This document shows, piece by piece, positions 17,938 to 29,600 of a stretch of DNA of 61,002 nt. The notes below the pieces were generated by a model. It did no database searches. It was given only the letters and a program-made list of their open reading frames with translations, and had not been told where the DNA came from. Both the position numbers and the translations under genes were made by a program. The stretch is from positions 1-61,002 of the forward strand of contig JAFQJA010000020.1 of the NCBI GenBank assembly GCA_017397315.1. The letters are read 5' to 3'. Source of the stretch: Clostridia bacterium. GTDB lineage: Bacteria > Bacillota > Clostridia > Monoglobales > Firm-18. Numbering within the stretch: the stretch's first letter is position 1; every line of letters starts with the position of its first letter.

Positions 17938-19194
17938 TTACTCCTTTATCATTTTGCAAATATAAAATCCGTCGCTACCCTCATAAGGCATTATAGTCTT
18001 GTCCTGCACAATTTTAAAATTACTGCCTTTTATAAAACGGTCAATAACATCACGGTTTTCATTTTTGTTTATGGTGCAAGTGGAATACACTAACTCCCCT
18101 CCGTGCTTTAAATACCTTGAGGCATTTTCTAAAATTGTATCCTGTATTTTTATAATTTCTTCAATATTCTCAGGAGTTCTGTGCCACTTTATGTCAAATT
18201 TTTTCCCTATAACACCAAGACCGCTGCATGGCACATCAGCCAGAACTTTGTCAGCCTTACCAACATATTCTTCATTTAATATCATACTGTCCCACACTTT
18301 GGCATTTACACAGGTTATACCAAGTCTTTTGCAGTTACTTTCTATTATGTCCACTTTGTGCGGGTATAAATCAAAAGCAACTATTGTTCCGTCATTATTT
18401 ATTATTTCCGCCATATGTGTTGTTTTTCCGCCGGGTGCAGAACAAACATCAATTATAAAATCACCTTTTTTAGGTGCTACCGTTTCCCCTGTCAGATATG
18501 CGGAAATATCCTGAGGGGTAAATAACCCGTCTTTGTATTCTTTGAGTTTACTCAAATCGCCAAAGTCTGAAATTTCAAGCATATCATCACAAATGGTGTT
18601 ATTAACTTTTATTCCTGTGTTTTCTAACCTTTCTTTTAAACATTCTGACGAAGTTTTAATTTTATTTACCCTTATCGTAGTTGGCGAAACCTTTGAAAAA
18701 GCATCAAATGTTTTTATAGTATCTTCTAAACCATACTGACTTTCGAGCATTTCCGTAAGCCAGTCTGGTACAGAATAAAAAACACTTATATTGTCTTTTG
18801 GATACAAAACATCACCATTTCTCACAATGTTTCTTAATATTGCATTAACAAAACCCGCAGAAGCACCGTGCCCGTATCTTTTTGCAAGTTTAACACTCTC
18901 ATTTACTGCAGCGCTGTGCGGAATTTTATCCATAAATAAAATCTGATAAATACCCATTCTAAGAATGATTTTTATCCACAAGGAAATTTTATTCAGTTTT
19001 TGAGTGCTGTAATTTTCAATTATATAATCAAGGCGTCTTTTTTTGTCAGTAATTCCGTAAACCAGATTTGTTATAAGGTTTATATCCTCTTTTAACATAT
19101 CGGCGTTCAACTGTTGTTTTAAAGCTTTGTCGCAATATGCGTTGTCTTTTTCAATCATATAAAGCGTTTTAAGGACAACTTCTCTGGCGGTCAT
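17938..19194 (-). CDS. rsmB: 16S rRNA (cytosine-967 C5) methyltransferase RsmB
   Basis: 418 residues. A NusB-like RNA-binding domain occupies about residues 1-135. The SAM-dependent methyltransferase domain has the SAM loop DVCSAPGGKTTHMAE, the Asp/Pro/Cys motif VLADVPCSGLG, and the catalytic cysteine in VYSTCTI. It methylates C967 of 16S rRNA. It overlaps fmt by 4 bases (ATGA), the order usual in Clostridia: priA, def, fmt, rsmB. Full length and all motifs intact. Confidence 0.96.
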   Translation of the reverse strand: MTAREVVLKTLYMIEKDNAYCDKALKQQLNADMLKEDINLITNLVYGITDKKRRLDYIIENYSTQKLNKISLWIKIILRMGIYQILFMDKIPHSAAVNESVKLAKRYGHGASAGFVNAILRNIVRNGDVLYPKDNISVFYSVPDWLTEMLESQYGLEDTIKTFDAFSKVSPTTIRVNKIKTSSECLKERLENTGIKVNNTICDDMLEISDFGDLSKLKEYKDGLFTPQDISAYLTGETVAPKKGDFIIDVCSAPGGKTTHMAEIINNDGTIVAFDLYPHKVDIIESNCKRLGITCVNAKVWDSMILNEEYVGKADKVLADVPCSGLGVIGKKFDIKWHRTPENIEEIIKIQDTILENASRYLKHGGELVYSTCTINKNENRDVIDRFIKGSNFKIVQDKTIMPYEGSDGFYICKMIKE

Positions 19195-20102
19195 AAAAGC
19201 ACCTCTCCAACAGAAATTTTATATCCTCGCAACAAATCCTGAGCGCTCATTCTCTTTTTACTTTCAAGTTGCAATTCTGTAATTTCTACTGCCCCGCCGT
19301 TACAAGCAACAACAATTTTATTGTTGGTATCAATGATAACGCCTTTATCGCCTTTGCCGGCGGAAACAATTGCACCATAAACTTTAATTCCTTTTCCGTT
19401 TAAAGTAGTGTGTGCAGTTGGAAATGGATTAAGCCCGCGAATAAAATCAACAATCTCTTTCGGGGTTTTACTCCAATCTATCTTTGTATTCTCTTTTGTA
19501 AGCATTCCGGTATATGTTGCCTCGTTTTCATTCTGCTTAACAGGAATAATAGTGTCAATTTTATCAATAGTATCAGTTAAGACACACGGACAAATTTCAC
19601 AAATAATGTCGTGCAGTTCTCCTGCAGTCATATAGGGCGTAATTTCTATTTCTTTTTTTAAAAGCATATCTCCTGTATCAAGTCCCTCGCTCATAATCAT
19701 TGTTGTAACACCGGTAACTGTATCGCCGTCCATTATTGCCTTGTTTATGGGACAGGCTCCTCTGTGTTTAGGTAAAAGAGATGCGTGAACATTTATACAA
19801 CCATATTTGGGATATTCAAGTACATATTTAGGTAGTATTCTGCCGTAAGCAACAACTGCAATTAAATCAGGTTTATATTTATAAAGCACAGGCAAAAAAG
19901 CATTTTCCTTAAAAGTATCAGGCTGAATAACATCTATACCTAAATTGTCTGCAGTTTCTGCCACAGGGCATCTTGACAATATATGTCCTCTTCCTCTTGG
20001 CTTATCAGGTTGTGTTACAACACAGCAAACATTATAGGATTTATGAACTTCATTCAAAAACGGTACTGCAATATCAGGAGTACCCATAAACATTATGTTC
20101 AA
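19191..20102 (-). CDS. fmt: Methionyl-tRNA formyltransferase
   Basis: 303 residues with an N-terminal formyltransferase domain and a C-terminal OB-like tRNA-binding domain. The catalytic triad is in place: Asn104 and His106 in INVHASLLPKHRG and Asp142 in SEGLDTGDML. The usual SLLPxxRGAAPI is SLLPKHRGACPI here, a mild change. It formylates initiator Met-tRNA using 10-formyl-THF. It begins immediately after the def stop and overlaps rsmB by 4 bases. Confidence 0.97.
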   Translation of the reverse strand: MNIMFMGTPDIAVPFLNEVHKSYNVCCVVTQPDKPRGRGHILSRCPVAETADNLGIDVIQPDTFKENAFLPVLYKYKPDLIAVVAYGRILPKYVLEYPKYGCINVHASLLPKHRGACPINKAIMDGDTVTGVTTMIMSEGLDTGDMLLKKEIEITPYMTAGELHDIICEICPCVLTDTIDKIDTIIPVKQNENEATYTGMLTKENTKIDWSKTPKEIVDFIRGLNPFPTAHTTLNGKGIKVYGAIVSAGKGDKGVIIDTNNKIVVACNGGAVEITELQLESKKRMSAQDLLRGYKISVGEVLL

Positions 20103-20579
20103 TCAGTCTTCATTCCTCTCCAAATCTACAAATTCTGTAACATGAGTGGTAAATAAAACACCGTCCAAATGGTCAATTTCGTGGCAAAATGCACGGGCTA
20201 AAAGGTCTTCACCCGTCATTTCAAATTGTTTACCGTGTCTGTCCAATGCTCTTACGGTAACTTTTTTGGGGCGTGTAACATATCCCCATCTGCCGGGAAC
20301 ACTCAAACACCCCTCCACATCATTAACAGCACCTGAGGTTTTAATAATTTCAGGGTTAATAAGTTCAATAAGACCTTCACCAATATCTATTATGCAAATT
20401 CTTTTTAAAATTCCCACTTGGGGAGCGGCAAGACCTACGCCACCGGACAACACAAGGGTATCGTGCATATCATCTAAAAGCATTAAAATTCTGTCATCTA
20501 TTTTTTCAACCGGACGGCATTTCTTGTTAAGAACCTCATCGCCGAATTTAACAATATTTCTGGTTGCCAAGTAAATCAT
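20103..20579 (-). CDS. def: Peptide deformylase
   Basis: 158 residues with all three family motifs: [10 protein letters not shown] (47-56), EGCLSVPG (89-96, metal ligand Cys91) and HEIDHLDG (133-140, metal ligands His133 and His137 with catalytic Glu134). It removes the N-formyl group from new proteins co-translationally, working downstream of Fmt, whose gene abuts it. It starts 4 bases after the priA stop. Confidence 0.97.
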   Translation of the reverse strand: MIYLATRNIVKFGDEVLNKKCRPVEKIDDRILMLLDDMHDTLVLSGGVGLAAPQVGILKRICIIDIGEGLIELINPEIIKTSGAVNDVEGCLSVPGRWGYVTRPKKVTVRALDRHGKQFEMTGEDLLARAFCHEIDHLDGVLFTTHVTEFVDLERNED

Positions 20580-20583
20580 CCTT

Positions 20584-22974
20584 TCAGTTCATAGAGTTTG
20601 GATTAATGTCAATAAAAATCTTATTTTTGCAGTTGCAATATCTGTCGTTTAACTGCCTTAAAATAGGATATATTTCTTTTGTTCTGGATGTTTTTATAAT
20701 TATTCTCCACCTGTATAAGTTGTTGATTTTACTGTATGGCGAAGGAGCAGGGCCTAAAACATATATACCTTTGTCTCTTAAATAATTTGCAATTTTTTTA
20801 AGTTCGGCACTTATTTCGTGCTCTGACTTACCCATCATCATTATCATAATTATATCACAAAACGGCGGATTGTTAAACCGTTCCCTTATTTTTATTTCAT
20901 TTTGATAAAAACCGACATAATCGTGATTTGTAGCAAAAGTAACTGCATAGTGGTCGGGCTGATAAGTCTGAATAATAGCACGACCGGAAATATTACCTCT
21001 GCCTGCTCTTCCGCAAACTTGTGTTAATTGGCAAAATGTTCGTTCTGCTGAACGAAAATCATCAATATTAAGTGATAAATCTGCCGCTAAAACTCCCACC
21101 AAAGTTACATTTTTGAAATCAAGACCTTTTGTAACCATCTGTGTTCCGAGCAAAATCGGCACATTGTTTTTGTTGAATTTTTTAAGTATTGCCTCGTGGG
21201 AATTTTTCCCGGTTGTTGTATCGGCATCCATTCTTAAATAACTGTCTGCCCCAAACAGCGTTTTAATTTCTTCCTGTACTTTTTCTGTTCCTGTTCCTAA
21301 ATATCTAATGTGTTTACTTCCGCAAGATGGACACAGTGTAACATTCCCGGTCTCAAAACCGCAATAATGACATTGTAAACTGTCCGTATTTTTATGATAA
21401 GTAAGGGGAATACTGCAGTTTTTGCAAACCACAGGCTGACCACAGACTCTGCAAGTAACAAAACTGTTGAATCCCCGTCTGTTCAAAAATAAGATAGTCT
21501 GTTGTCCGTTTTCTATATTTTTGTATATTTCTTCTTTTAGAACATCGCTAAAAACACTCTTGTTACCGCTTTTTAACTGGCTTCGCATATCAACAACGGT
21601 GGTTTTTGGCAGTCCGGTATTGTTGTGCCTGCTGTTTATTTCATATAAATCATAGACACCGTCTTTTGCAAGTTTAAAACTGTTAACTGAGGGGGTTGCA
21701 GACCCAAAAAGTACCATCGCATTTTCCGTTTTTCCTCTGTGCAATGCAATTTCTATAGCGTTGTAACAAGGCGGGTTTTCTGATTTATATGTACCTTCAT
21801 GTTCTTCGTCAATTACAATAATTCCAAGATTATCAAAAGGGGCAAAAATTGCAGAACGGGCACCAACTACCACATTCACCTGATTATTTAATATTCTTTG
21901 CCACTCGTCGTACCGTTCTCCGCTTGATAAACCGCTGTGCAATACACTTACCTGTTCTCCAAATCTGCCCACGAAACGCTCAACGGTCTGAGGTGTAAGA
22001 GAGATTTCAGGAACAAGAACTATTCCCTGTTTACCCTGCTTTAATATATATTCTATAATCTGCAAAAAAACTTCAGTTTTTCCGCTTCCTGTAACCCCTC
22101 TAATAAGAGATGGCTTTAAATCTTTGTTGTCCCATTTTTTCTTAAGGCTGTCCAGCACTGCTTTTTGCTCATCAGTAGGTGTCATAGGACTTGTTTTTTT
22201 AATGCTTTCAATATCATAACTGTTACGAAGTTTTACCTGTTCATAAATCTCAATAATGCCTTTTTTGCAAAGGGCATTTGCAGATGCAGAAGACACCGTA
22301 TCCCTTAAAGGTAATTCTTCCGTCTGCAATAGAACCTCAATTATTTTAGCCTGGTTTGGTGCTTTTTTATTTAAGGCAGGAAGCATATTTATTGCTTCGT
22401 CCTTTGACACCTTAAGGCGTACCATTTTAACTTTAACCTGAGGTCTCTTTAAATTAATATCCTCTTGTATTTTTATAATACCATCATCACACAATTTTAA
22501 AAGAGCTGTCTTTGACTGAACTTTGCTGTAGGGAATTTTACCGCCGTTATTTAACAGTTGCTCAATAATTGTTCTTTTTGTCAAAGATTTACCGCATATA
22601 TCATCAATATTAAAATACTTTTCAGTAAGTATAACATATCTATTTGATTTGGCAATAATACCAGAAGGAATAACAAGCCTTATTGCCTGATTATAAGTAC
22701 AAAGATATTTGTGTTTTATCCACATCGCCAATTCAATCTGTTTTTGATTGCATAGCGGTTTTTCATCTAAAACTTTTGTAATGTTCTTAACATTAATATG
22801 AGGACAGTTTTCAGTAAATCCCACAATAACTGCCTCAACAGTTTTGTTTCCGTTACCAAAAGGCACAAGAACACGGCTTCCCAACTGTGCACCGAAGTTT
22901 TCATCAAGGGCATAGCAAAAAAGCCTGTCTAATTCTTTTGAATTATTGGAAATTACTACATCTACAAAACGCAA
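20584..22974 (-). CDS. priA: Primosomal protein N' (replication restart helicase PriA)
   Basis: 796 residues. An N-terminal DNA-binding region ([12 protein letters not shown] near 33) is followed by the superfamily 2 helicase core with Walker A GVTGSGKT (293-300) and DEEH (389-392). Four pairs of zinc-binding cysteines ([30 protein letters not shown]) lie at about 510-560, then the C-terminal helicase lobe. It reloads the replisome at stalled forks. No nearby ATG exists; the start is TTG at 22974, preceded by GGGTGG. Its promoter overlaps a terminator-like hairpin. It opens the def-fmt-rsmB operon. Confidence 0.96.
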   Translation of the reverse strand: MRFVDVVISNNSKELDRLFCYALDENFGAQLGSRVLVPFGNGNKTVEAVIVGFTENCPHINVKNITKVLDEKPLCNQKQIELAMWIKHKYLCTYNQAIRLVIPSGIIAKSNRYVILTEKYFNIDDICGKSLTKRTIIEQLLNNGGKIPYSKVQSKTALLKLCDDGIIKIQEDINLKRPQVKVKMVRLKVSKDEAINMLPALNKKAPNQAKIIEVLLQTEELPLRDTVSSASANALCKKGIIEIYEQVKLRNSYDIESIKKTSPMTPTDEQKAVLDSLKKKWDNKDLKPSLIRGVTGSGKTEVFLQIIEYILKQGKQGIVLVPEISLTPQTVERFVGRFGEQVSVLHSGLSSGERYDEWQRILNNQVNVVVGARSAIFAPFDNLGIIVIDEEHEGTYKSENPPCYNAIEIALHRGKTENAMVLFGSATPSVNSFKLAKDGVYDLYEINSRHNNTGLPKTTVVDMRSQLKSGNKSVFSDVLKEEIYKNIENGQQTILFLNRRGFNSFVTCRVCGQPVVCKNCSIPLTYHKNTDSLQCHYCGFETGNVTLCPSCGSKHIRYLGTGTEKVQEEIKTLFGADSYLRMDADTTTGKNSHEAILKKFNKNNVPILLGTQMVTKGLDFKNVTLVGVLAADLSLNIDDFRSAERTFCQLTQVCGRAGRGNISGRAIIQTYQPDHYAVTFATNHDYVGFYQNEIKIRERFNNPPFCDIIMIMMMGKSEHEISAELKKIANYLRDKGIYVLGPAPSPYSKINNLYRWRIIIKTSRTKEIYPILRQLNDRYCNCKNKIFIDINPNSMN

Positions 22975-23014
22975 AAAACCACCCTATGTTATTGTATCAC
23001 ATAAGAGTGGTTTT
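22973..23014 (-). terminator. Intrinsic terminator after the UPF0182 gene, overlapping the priA start
   Basis: Minus strand: AAAACCAC (23014-23007) pairs with GTGGTTTT (22982-22975), with an inner 5-base stem ACATA/TATGT (plus coordinates 22999-23003 and 22985-22989), followed by a T run. It starts 8 bases past the UPF0182 stop. The T run contains the priA TTG start codon. Confidence 0.65.
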
Positions 23015-23019
23015 GTCAA
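22991..23019 (-). promoter_or_regulatory. Promoter of the priA operon
   Basis: Minus strand: TTGACA (23019-23014), 17 bases, TACAAT (22996-22991). Transcription should begin near 22984, giving a leader of only about 10 bases before the priA TTG, with GGGTGG as the probable ribosome site. The promoter lies entirely within the hairpin described as the upstream terminator. Confidence 0.7.
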
Positions 23020-23021
23020 AA

Positions 23022-25664
23022 CTAATTGTGTGTAAAATCTTCAATATTTTTGTATAAAGAACGCAGATTTTCTATGTTATAATCAAGTTCGTTTAAGGCT
23101 TTTCCGTAATTCCCCCAATCACTTTGTCCAAGGTACTCTTTAACCAAATCATAACTTGAAATTATATTACCGATAATATCATAAGCAGAACTATCTTCCA
23201 CCTTAGAAATATCACCTTTAAAACCAAATAATTTTTCGAAACATTCGTCAAGCGTTGTTTCACAAACAATTGTGTTATTGTATAACACAGAAACAAATGC
23301 CAAAGAGCCGTAGTTGTACTTATCCCCTGTTTTTATAAAATATGGCTTAATGTATAACACATTATTATTGATATGGGCAACTACCATATTTCCTCTTATA
23401 ACTTCTCCTTTTGCCAAACGCAGTTTATCTATAACGGAATTGTCAGCCTCCATCTCGTTTTGTGCAACTGTAGTTCCTGTAATATTGTCAATATAGTTAA
23501 GATATACAAGCTTACCGTAATTATTTTGTCCGGCATACGCCGTAAACATACCGGTAATGCTTTCGCTGTTGCTTTTTGTGTATGGCAAACACAGTTTAAA
23601 AGCAGGGGATTGGTTGTTTACGCCAAAATACTGGTACGACGGCAAAACATCTGTTAATACATCATCTTTTGAAGTTTCTTTAGCGTTAGCATAAATATCC
23701 TTTTTGTTGTAAAAGTCATAAACACTGTCTGTATGATATGTTTTGTATAAATTATACTGAATTTTAAACAAAAATTCAGGATATTTAATGTGGCTCTTTA
23801 TATCCTCAGGCATAGGCGTACCAGAAAACAATGAGGGATATGTCTTTTCGTAAAATAAAATTAAGGGGTCTGAATAATCCGTGATATAGAAATCAACAGT
23901 ACCGCCGTAAGCATCAATAACTGCTTTTGCTGAATTTCTTATATAATTGTAACTGCCGGTATATTGAGAATACGGATACCATTCAGAAGTAGTATAAACA
24001 TCAACCACCCATTTAAGTCTCCCTTCATTGTCGACAACAATGTAAGGGTCCTGGTCGTAAGTAAAGAATGGTGCCACCTCATTTAATCTGTCATATAAGT
24101 TTCTGTTTATCAGAAGTTTACTGTAATTTTCAAACTTGTCAGACATTATAAGTTTAATATCACCTAATTTTACAGCATATATAAGTCTGGTAACAGGATT
24201 TAAAAGTACCCCGCCGTTTCCGTTGTAGTTGTATCCGCTTGATACAGTTTCGTCAAACTCACCATTTGATGTTCCTACAACACAGTAATCGTTATTGTAT
24301 TCACCGTAATAAATTCTCGGTTCTGTAACACGAGGTGCGTCGTTTGATGAAAAAGACGGAATGTCTTTCACAACAAGGCGTGGAAAACCGCTTTCGTTGA
24401 CGCTGTTGTCAGAACATAAAACAACTCCGTTTCCGTGAGTGTATTTGTAAGTTTTCTCTTCATAAGTCAAAGGTGTGCTGTTGATTTTTGACAAATCTAT
24501 TTCCCTTGCTGAACTGCTTACCACAGAGGGTATTCCGTTCAAATTATAAAATACAGTGTCAATATCGTTAAAAATATAATTTTTGTTAACATTTTGTACT
24601 TCGTTTATATAGTTTAATGTGTTCTTGTCTTCATTAATTTTTATATTTGAAACTGTACTTATATTTTTAGTTATATCTGCTCCGTCAAGATTATCAGTGC
24701 ACAAGACATCTTCTTTTACAACACCATCAAGCCCATATGCAGATTTGGTAAATTCCATATTGTAACCGATATATTGCTCGTTAAGTTCGTATTGCTCACG
24801 GTCAACAATTTGTGCAGTAAAAGACACAAGAACAAAAACTAATGGATATATTAAAACAGATAAAACAGCACTTTTATTTTTTGAACGAAGAACAGAAATT
24901 ATAGCAAGAATAACAGATAACAATAAAACGGCAGGGGCAACATTGTAAAACTTAAGCCAAACAGAAACATCTGTATAGTTTGCACCGGTTAGCCCCTGAT
25001 GTTGTTTAAAAATTATAGAATCAGCAAGAAATTTATAAGTAAGTATTTTGACAATGAAAAACAGTATAACAGTTACTACTATGTGAACCACGATACCCTT
25101 TTCATTTATAATACTCTTAATCTTTCGAATGTCGTGTCCTGCATAAATTAAAAAATAAGATAGGCAGTTTACAAAAATAAGCCCCCCTGACAAAAAGGAA
25201 AGAGCATTAATTATTGTAATATAAAAGGGACGCTGAAACACATAATATCCTACATCCTGATGAAAAATAGGGTCTCCCAAACCAAACCATTTGCTGTTTA
25301 TAAACGGCAAAAATGCCTGTGCAAGGTCAGAAACATATAAATAAGACAAAACACCTGTAAAAATGACACATAAGCAAATAAGCACAGGTGTTTTACCAAA
25401 CATTGTAACCGTGGTATCTATTTTAGAGGCATTTCCTTTGACAAATAAAAAATTAGTATATACAACCGTAAATGAAATAACAACAGTTAAGAATAACGAA
25501 ATAAAAGTAACTGTCATATTTGTTTTATATACCGCAACAAACTTCTCACCAATTTCAAGAAGTTCAAGGTATTCAGAATATAAATAGGCAACAAAAACAA
25601 GACCTGCCAAAATAAAAGCAATAGTCAGAGCAATTATTGTTCTTGTTATTGTTTTTTTGTCCAT
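23022..25664 (-). CDS. UPF0182 family membrane protein (COG1615)
   Basis: 880 residues from the ATG at 25664, preferred over an upstream GTG because an AGGTG site precedes it. The first ~300 residues hold about seven membrane helices. The remaining ~580 form a large, mostly polar domain probably outside the cell, with stretches such as YDQDPYIVVDNEGRLKWVVD that are typical of this family. Found in actinobacteria, clostridia and cyanobacteria; function unknown. It follows ftsY closely, is the last gene of the recA-to-ftsY run, and is followed by a terminator. Confidence 0.92.
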   Translation of the reverse strand: MDKKTITRTIIALTIAFILAGLVFVAYLYSEYLELLEIGEKFVAVYKTNMTVTFISLFLTVVISFTVVYTNFLFVKGNASKIDTTVTMFGKTPVLICLCVIFTGVLSYLYVSDLAQAFLPFINSKWFGLGDPIFHQDVGYYVFQRPFYITIINALSFLSGGLIFVNCLSYFLIYAGHDIRKIKSIINEKGIVVHIVVTVILFFIVKILTYKFLADSIIFKQHQGLTGANYTDVSVWLKFYNVAPAVLLLSVILAIISVLRSKNKSAVLSVLIYPLVFVLVSFTAQIVDREQYELNEQYIGYNMEFTKSAYGLDGVVKEDVLCTDNLDGADITKNISTVSNIKINEDKNTLNYINEVQNVNKNYIFNDIDTVFYNLNGIPSVVSSSAREIDLSKINSTPLTYEEKTYKYTHGNGVVLCSDNSVNESGFPRLVVKDIPSFSSNDAPRVTEPRIYYGEYNNDYCVVGTSNGEFDETVSSGYNYNGNGGVLLNPVTRLIYAVKLGDIKLIMSDKFENYSKLLINRNLYDRLNEVAPFFTYDQDPYIVVDNEGRLKWVVDVYTTSEWYPYSQYTGSYNYIRNSAKAVIDAYGGTVDFYITDYSDPLILFYEKTYPSLFSGTPMPEDIKSHIKYPEFLFKIQYNLYKTYHTDSVYDFYNKKDIYANAKETSKDDVLTDVLPSYQYFGVNNQSPAFKLCLPYTKSNSESITGMFTAYAGQNNYGKLVYLNYIDNITGTTVAQNEMEADNSVIDKLRLAKGEVIRGNMVVAHINNNVLYIKPYFIKTGDKYNYGSLAFVSVLYNNTIVCETTLDECFEKLFGFKGDISKVEDSSAYDIIGNIISSYDLVKEYLGQSDWGNYGKALNELDYNIENLRSLYKNIEDFTHN

Positions 25665-25676
25665 TTTCACACACAC

Positions 25677-26588
25677 CTATTCAAATAAAACATCAGCAAA
25701 CTGTTCAGCATTAAATGGCTGAAAATCGTCAGTCCCCTCACCAACTCCTATGAATTTTACAGGTATGTCCTGTTCGTTTTTAATTGCAATAACTATACCG
25801 CCCTTGGCTGTACCGTCAAGTTTGGTAAGTATAATACCAGAAATGTCGGCAACTTTAGAAAAGTTTTTAGCCTGGCTTACCGCATTTTGACCTGTTGTTG
25901 CATCTAAAACAAGCATACATTCTTTTTGAGCGTCAGGAAGTTCTCTGTCAATTATTTTATTGATTTTTGCAAGTTCGTCCATAAGATTTTTTTTGTTATG
26001 AAGTCTGCCCGCAGTATCGCAAATAAGCACATCTTTCTTACGGGCTTTGGCTGCTGATATCGCATCATATACAACCGAAGCAGGGTCGCTTCCCTCTTTT
26101 TGTTTTATTAAGTCAACTCCAACTCTTTGTGCCCAAACTTCCAATTGCTCAATTGCCGCAGCCCTGAATGTATCCGCCGCAGCAAGAATAACGCTTTTTC
26201 CTTGACTTTTAAACAAATTTGCCATTTTTGCAATAGAAGTGGTTTTCCCTACGCCGTTTACACCAATTACAAGTATAACGGCAGGTGATGTTTTAAGTTG
26301 AAATTCACCCTCAACACCATCAGTTAAAATATCAGCAACTATTTCTTTTAATGCAGGAAGCAAAAGTGAAGAATCTTTAATCTTGTCCTGATGTGCTTTT
26401 TGTCGTAATCTTTCAATAATTTCACTTGATGTATCAAAGCCTACATCAGACATTATTAGAATATCCTCCAACTCTTCAAAAACACCTTCATCAACAGACT
26501 TAAATATGTTTAAAATTTCGTTGGTTCGTTCTGAAAGCTGACTTCTTGTCTTAGAAAGTCCTGCTTTTATTTTATCAAATAAACTCAT
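25677..26588 (-). CDS. ftsY: Signal recognition particle receptor FtsY
   Basis: 303 residues: a short N domain plus a GTPase G domain, without the long acidic A domain of enterobacterial FtsY, as usual in Firmicutes. Motifs are GVNGVGKTT (109-117), DTFRAAA (139-145), DTAGR (191-195) and TKLDG. It docks SRP-bound ribosomes at the membrane. It follows smc by 12 bases, the standard order, but the ylxM-ffh pair that often comes next is replaced by a UPF0182 gene. Confidence 0.97.
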   Translation of the reverse strand: MSLFDKIKAGLSKTRSQLSERTNEILNIFKSVDEGVFEELEDILIMSDVGFDTSSEIIERLRQKAHQDKIKDSSLLLPALKEIVADILTDGVEGEFQLKTSPAVILVIGVNGVGKTTSIAKMANLFKSQGKSVILAAADTFRAAAIEQLEVWAQRVGVDLIKQKEGSDPASVVYDAISAAKARKKDVLICDTAGRLHNKKNLMDELAKINKIIDRELPDAQKECMLVLDATTGQNAVSQAKNFSKVADISGIILTKLDGTAKGGIVIAIKNEQDIPVKFIGVGEGTDDFQPFNAEQFADVLFE

Positions 26589-26600
26589 CGTTTATCTCCT

Positions 26601-29600
26601 TTATTGTGCATTAACTACCTGGTCGATATTAATTGAAATTAGTTTTGTTACACCTTTTTCCTGCATAGTAACACCGTATAAAATGTTAGCAGATTCCATA
26701 GTGCCTCTTCTGTGTGTAACAACAATATACTGTGTTTTACCAATATTTTTATTTAAGAAATCTGCAAATCTGTAAACATTAGCATCGTCAAGTGCTGCTT
26801 CAATTTCGTCCAAAATACAAAACGGCGACGGACGGACTTTTAAAATAGCAAACAGTAAAGCAATAGAAACAAGTGCCTGTTCACCGCCTGAAAGTTGCAT
26901 TGTACTTTTAATTGATTTCCCGGGGGGATTAACATTAATCTCAATACCGCTTTCCAAAACATTATTTGGGTCAGATAACTTTATAGAGCCTTTACCTCCG
27001 CCAAATAATTCCACAAAAATATTGGAAAAGTGTCCGCTGATTTCAGCAAATTTTACATCAAACTGCTGACGCATAACAAAAAGCATTTCAGCAATAACAC
27101 TTTCTAAATCAGACTTGGCTTTCTCCAAATCATTTCTTTGAGCAGACAAAAATTCATATCTTTCAGATACCGTTTTATATTCTTCAATGGCATCAACATT
27201 AATATTACCAAGGGCTTTTATCTGTCCTTTAAAACTGCTTATTTGTTTTTGTGCCTCACCAACAGGACCAATATCTGTTTTTAATTCCTCAGCAGTAATA
27301 AGACTTAATTCGTACTCATCCCATAATCTGTTCACGATATTTTCAAGTTCAGTTTCGGACTTTTCTTTTCTGCTTTCAAGTCTTACCTGCTCCTGCTGAA
27401 CAGCAAGTTGATTTTCGTGTAACCTCTTCTGTTCTTCCTGCAAATTAAGAACCGTTTCCTGTTGATTCTTTCTGTCTGCTTCTTTTTCTGAAATAGTTTT
27501 ACGCATATTTGTAATTTCAGCTTCAACATCAGCAATCTGGTTGTTTTTAAATTCTATATCCTCATATAAACCGTCAATGCTGTCTTTGATTTCAGAAATA
27601 TTCTCCTGCTTTCTTACTATCGCAAGTTGATTTTCGGTAATTCGTTCGTTTGAAAGCCTGTTAATTTCATTGATTCTTTCGATGTCTTTTTTTACCTCGC
27701 TGTAATCAAGTTTGACAGCGATCAACTTTTCAGAGAGCAATTCTTTTGAAGAAGAAACTCTGCTTATATTATCTTTTATTACCGAAGATTTGACTTTTAA
27801 TACTTCAACCTCTTCGTTATATTTAGCAATAGTATCAGCACCTGTTTCGTCAATGTTTTTAACATCGTCAAGTTGCATCTGTAACTGTTTTAACTCAACT
27901 TCAATAGACGCTTTGGCATTTTCACCTTTTTTAAGCATTTCTTCTAAATGCTTTAAATCTGATTCTGCAGAAATTAACTGCTCATCAAATTCTTTTTGTT
28001 GTTTTAAAATTAATTCGTTATTATTTGCAACTTCCAGAAAATCTTTTTCCAACTGCTGTAACTCATCTTGCAAAGACTGTAACTGCTTTTCATTCTGAGG
28101 TATTATTTTTTCTAAATCAGTGCGTTCTGTAGCGCGTGAGAAAATACCCTGCCCGCTTTGTCTGCTTCCGCCTGTCATGGAACCTCCGGGAGCAATCAAA
28201 TCGCCGTCTAAAGTTACAATTCTGTAAGTGTTTTTATACTTGTTTGCAAGTTCTACTGCATTGTCAATATTATCGACAACAACAATTCTTCCAAGAAGTT
28301 GTCTCATTATACCGGCATACATTTTGTCATACGAAACTAAATCTACAGCAACGCCTAAAAAGCCCTTTTCTTTTTCGATAGGTTTTTGGTCAATGGTTTT
28401 TCCATCGCAAACATCAACGGGCAGAAAAGTGGCGCGTCCGAATTTATTAGTTTTTAAATAAGCAATAGCATTTTTGGCATCGTTTTGTGTCTTGGTAACA
28501 ATATTCTGGGCAGAACCTCCAAGAGCGACCTCAATAGCAATTGTGAACTGTTTAGATACCTTAATCAATTGTGCAACAGTACCATAAATTACAGTATTTT
28601 TGATACTGTTTTCTTTGTAAGCGCTCATAATCTTTTTAACAGAAAAACCGTAGTTGTCAAAAGAATCTTCCAAATCCGTCAGCATCTTAAGCCGTGATTT
28701 TTGTTGCACCAACAAGTTCTGCATATCGTTAACAGACTGATAAATCTGTTGCTTTTTTGCGTTTAATGAACTCCCCTTATCTTTACACAAGTCAAGTTCT
28801 TTTTGATTTTTCTCTGACTTCAACTTAAGGTAAACAGCGTTTTCCTTCGCATTGTCGTAGTTTTCCTTCAACTGTCTGTATTCGTCGTTCGCTTTGCCGT
28901 AATCTTTGTCAACTAAAATCTGCCTTTCAGCCAGCGTGGTTTTTAAGGTGTTGTTACCTGTAATTTTGTAACGCAACTCTGAAATATCATTCATTTTTTC
29001 AATCAGTAATGAATTGACATTCTCAAGATTTTTGTTTTCTTCATCAAGTCTTTGTTCCGTTTGTTCAAGTTCTCCCTGAATTTTGTCTATTTCTTCTTTC
29101 AAATTTTCGTATTTATTATAATACTTTTCTGTTTCATCACTATCACTGTTGTCGATATTTTTAGCATTAATTTTAAGTTCAGCGATTTCAGTTTCTATTC
29201 TTTTTATGCTGTCCTCGTTATTCTCAATTCTGTTCTTCAAAATAGCAATATCGCTCTGATATTCAGCCTTTACATTGTTTAGTGTTTCAAGGTCAGACCG
29301 TTTTATATTAAGTTCGTCATCTTTAGTGTTTATACCCTCAAAAGCCAATGTAATTTTGTTTTCAATATCTTTAAGTTTGTTTTCAAGGTCAGATGCCTGA
29401 TTAACTATTGTATCGTAATTATCAGTAATATCCTTTAAAATGGACTTGTGTTTTTCAATATTATATAAAGATACATTAACATCCAGAACTCTTAACTGGT
29501 CTCGTATTAATAAATACTTTTTAGCCTTTTCGCTTTGGCTTTTCAATGGACCGATTTGGTTTTCAAGTTCAGTTATAATGTCGTTAACACGGGTAATGTT

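Noticed and set aside
17999-18514. Open frame of 171 codons on the plus strand
   Set aside because: Antisense to rsmB, which has all its motifs on the other strand.
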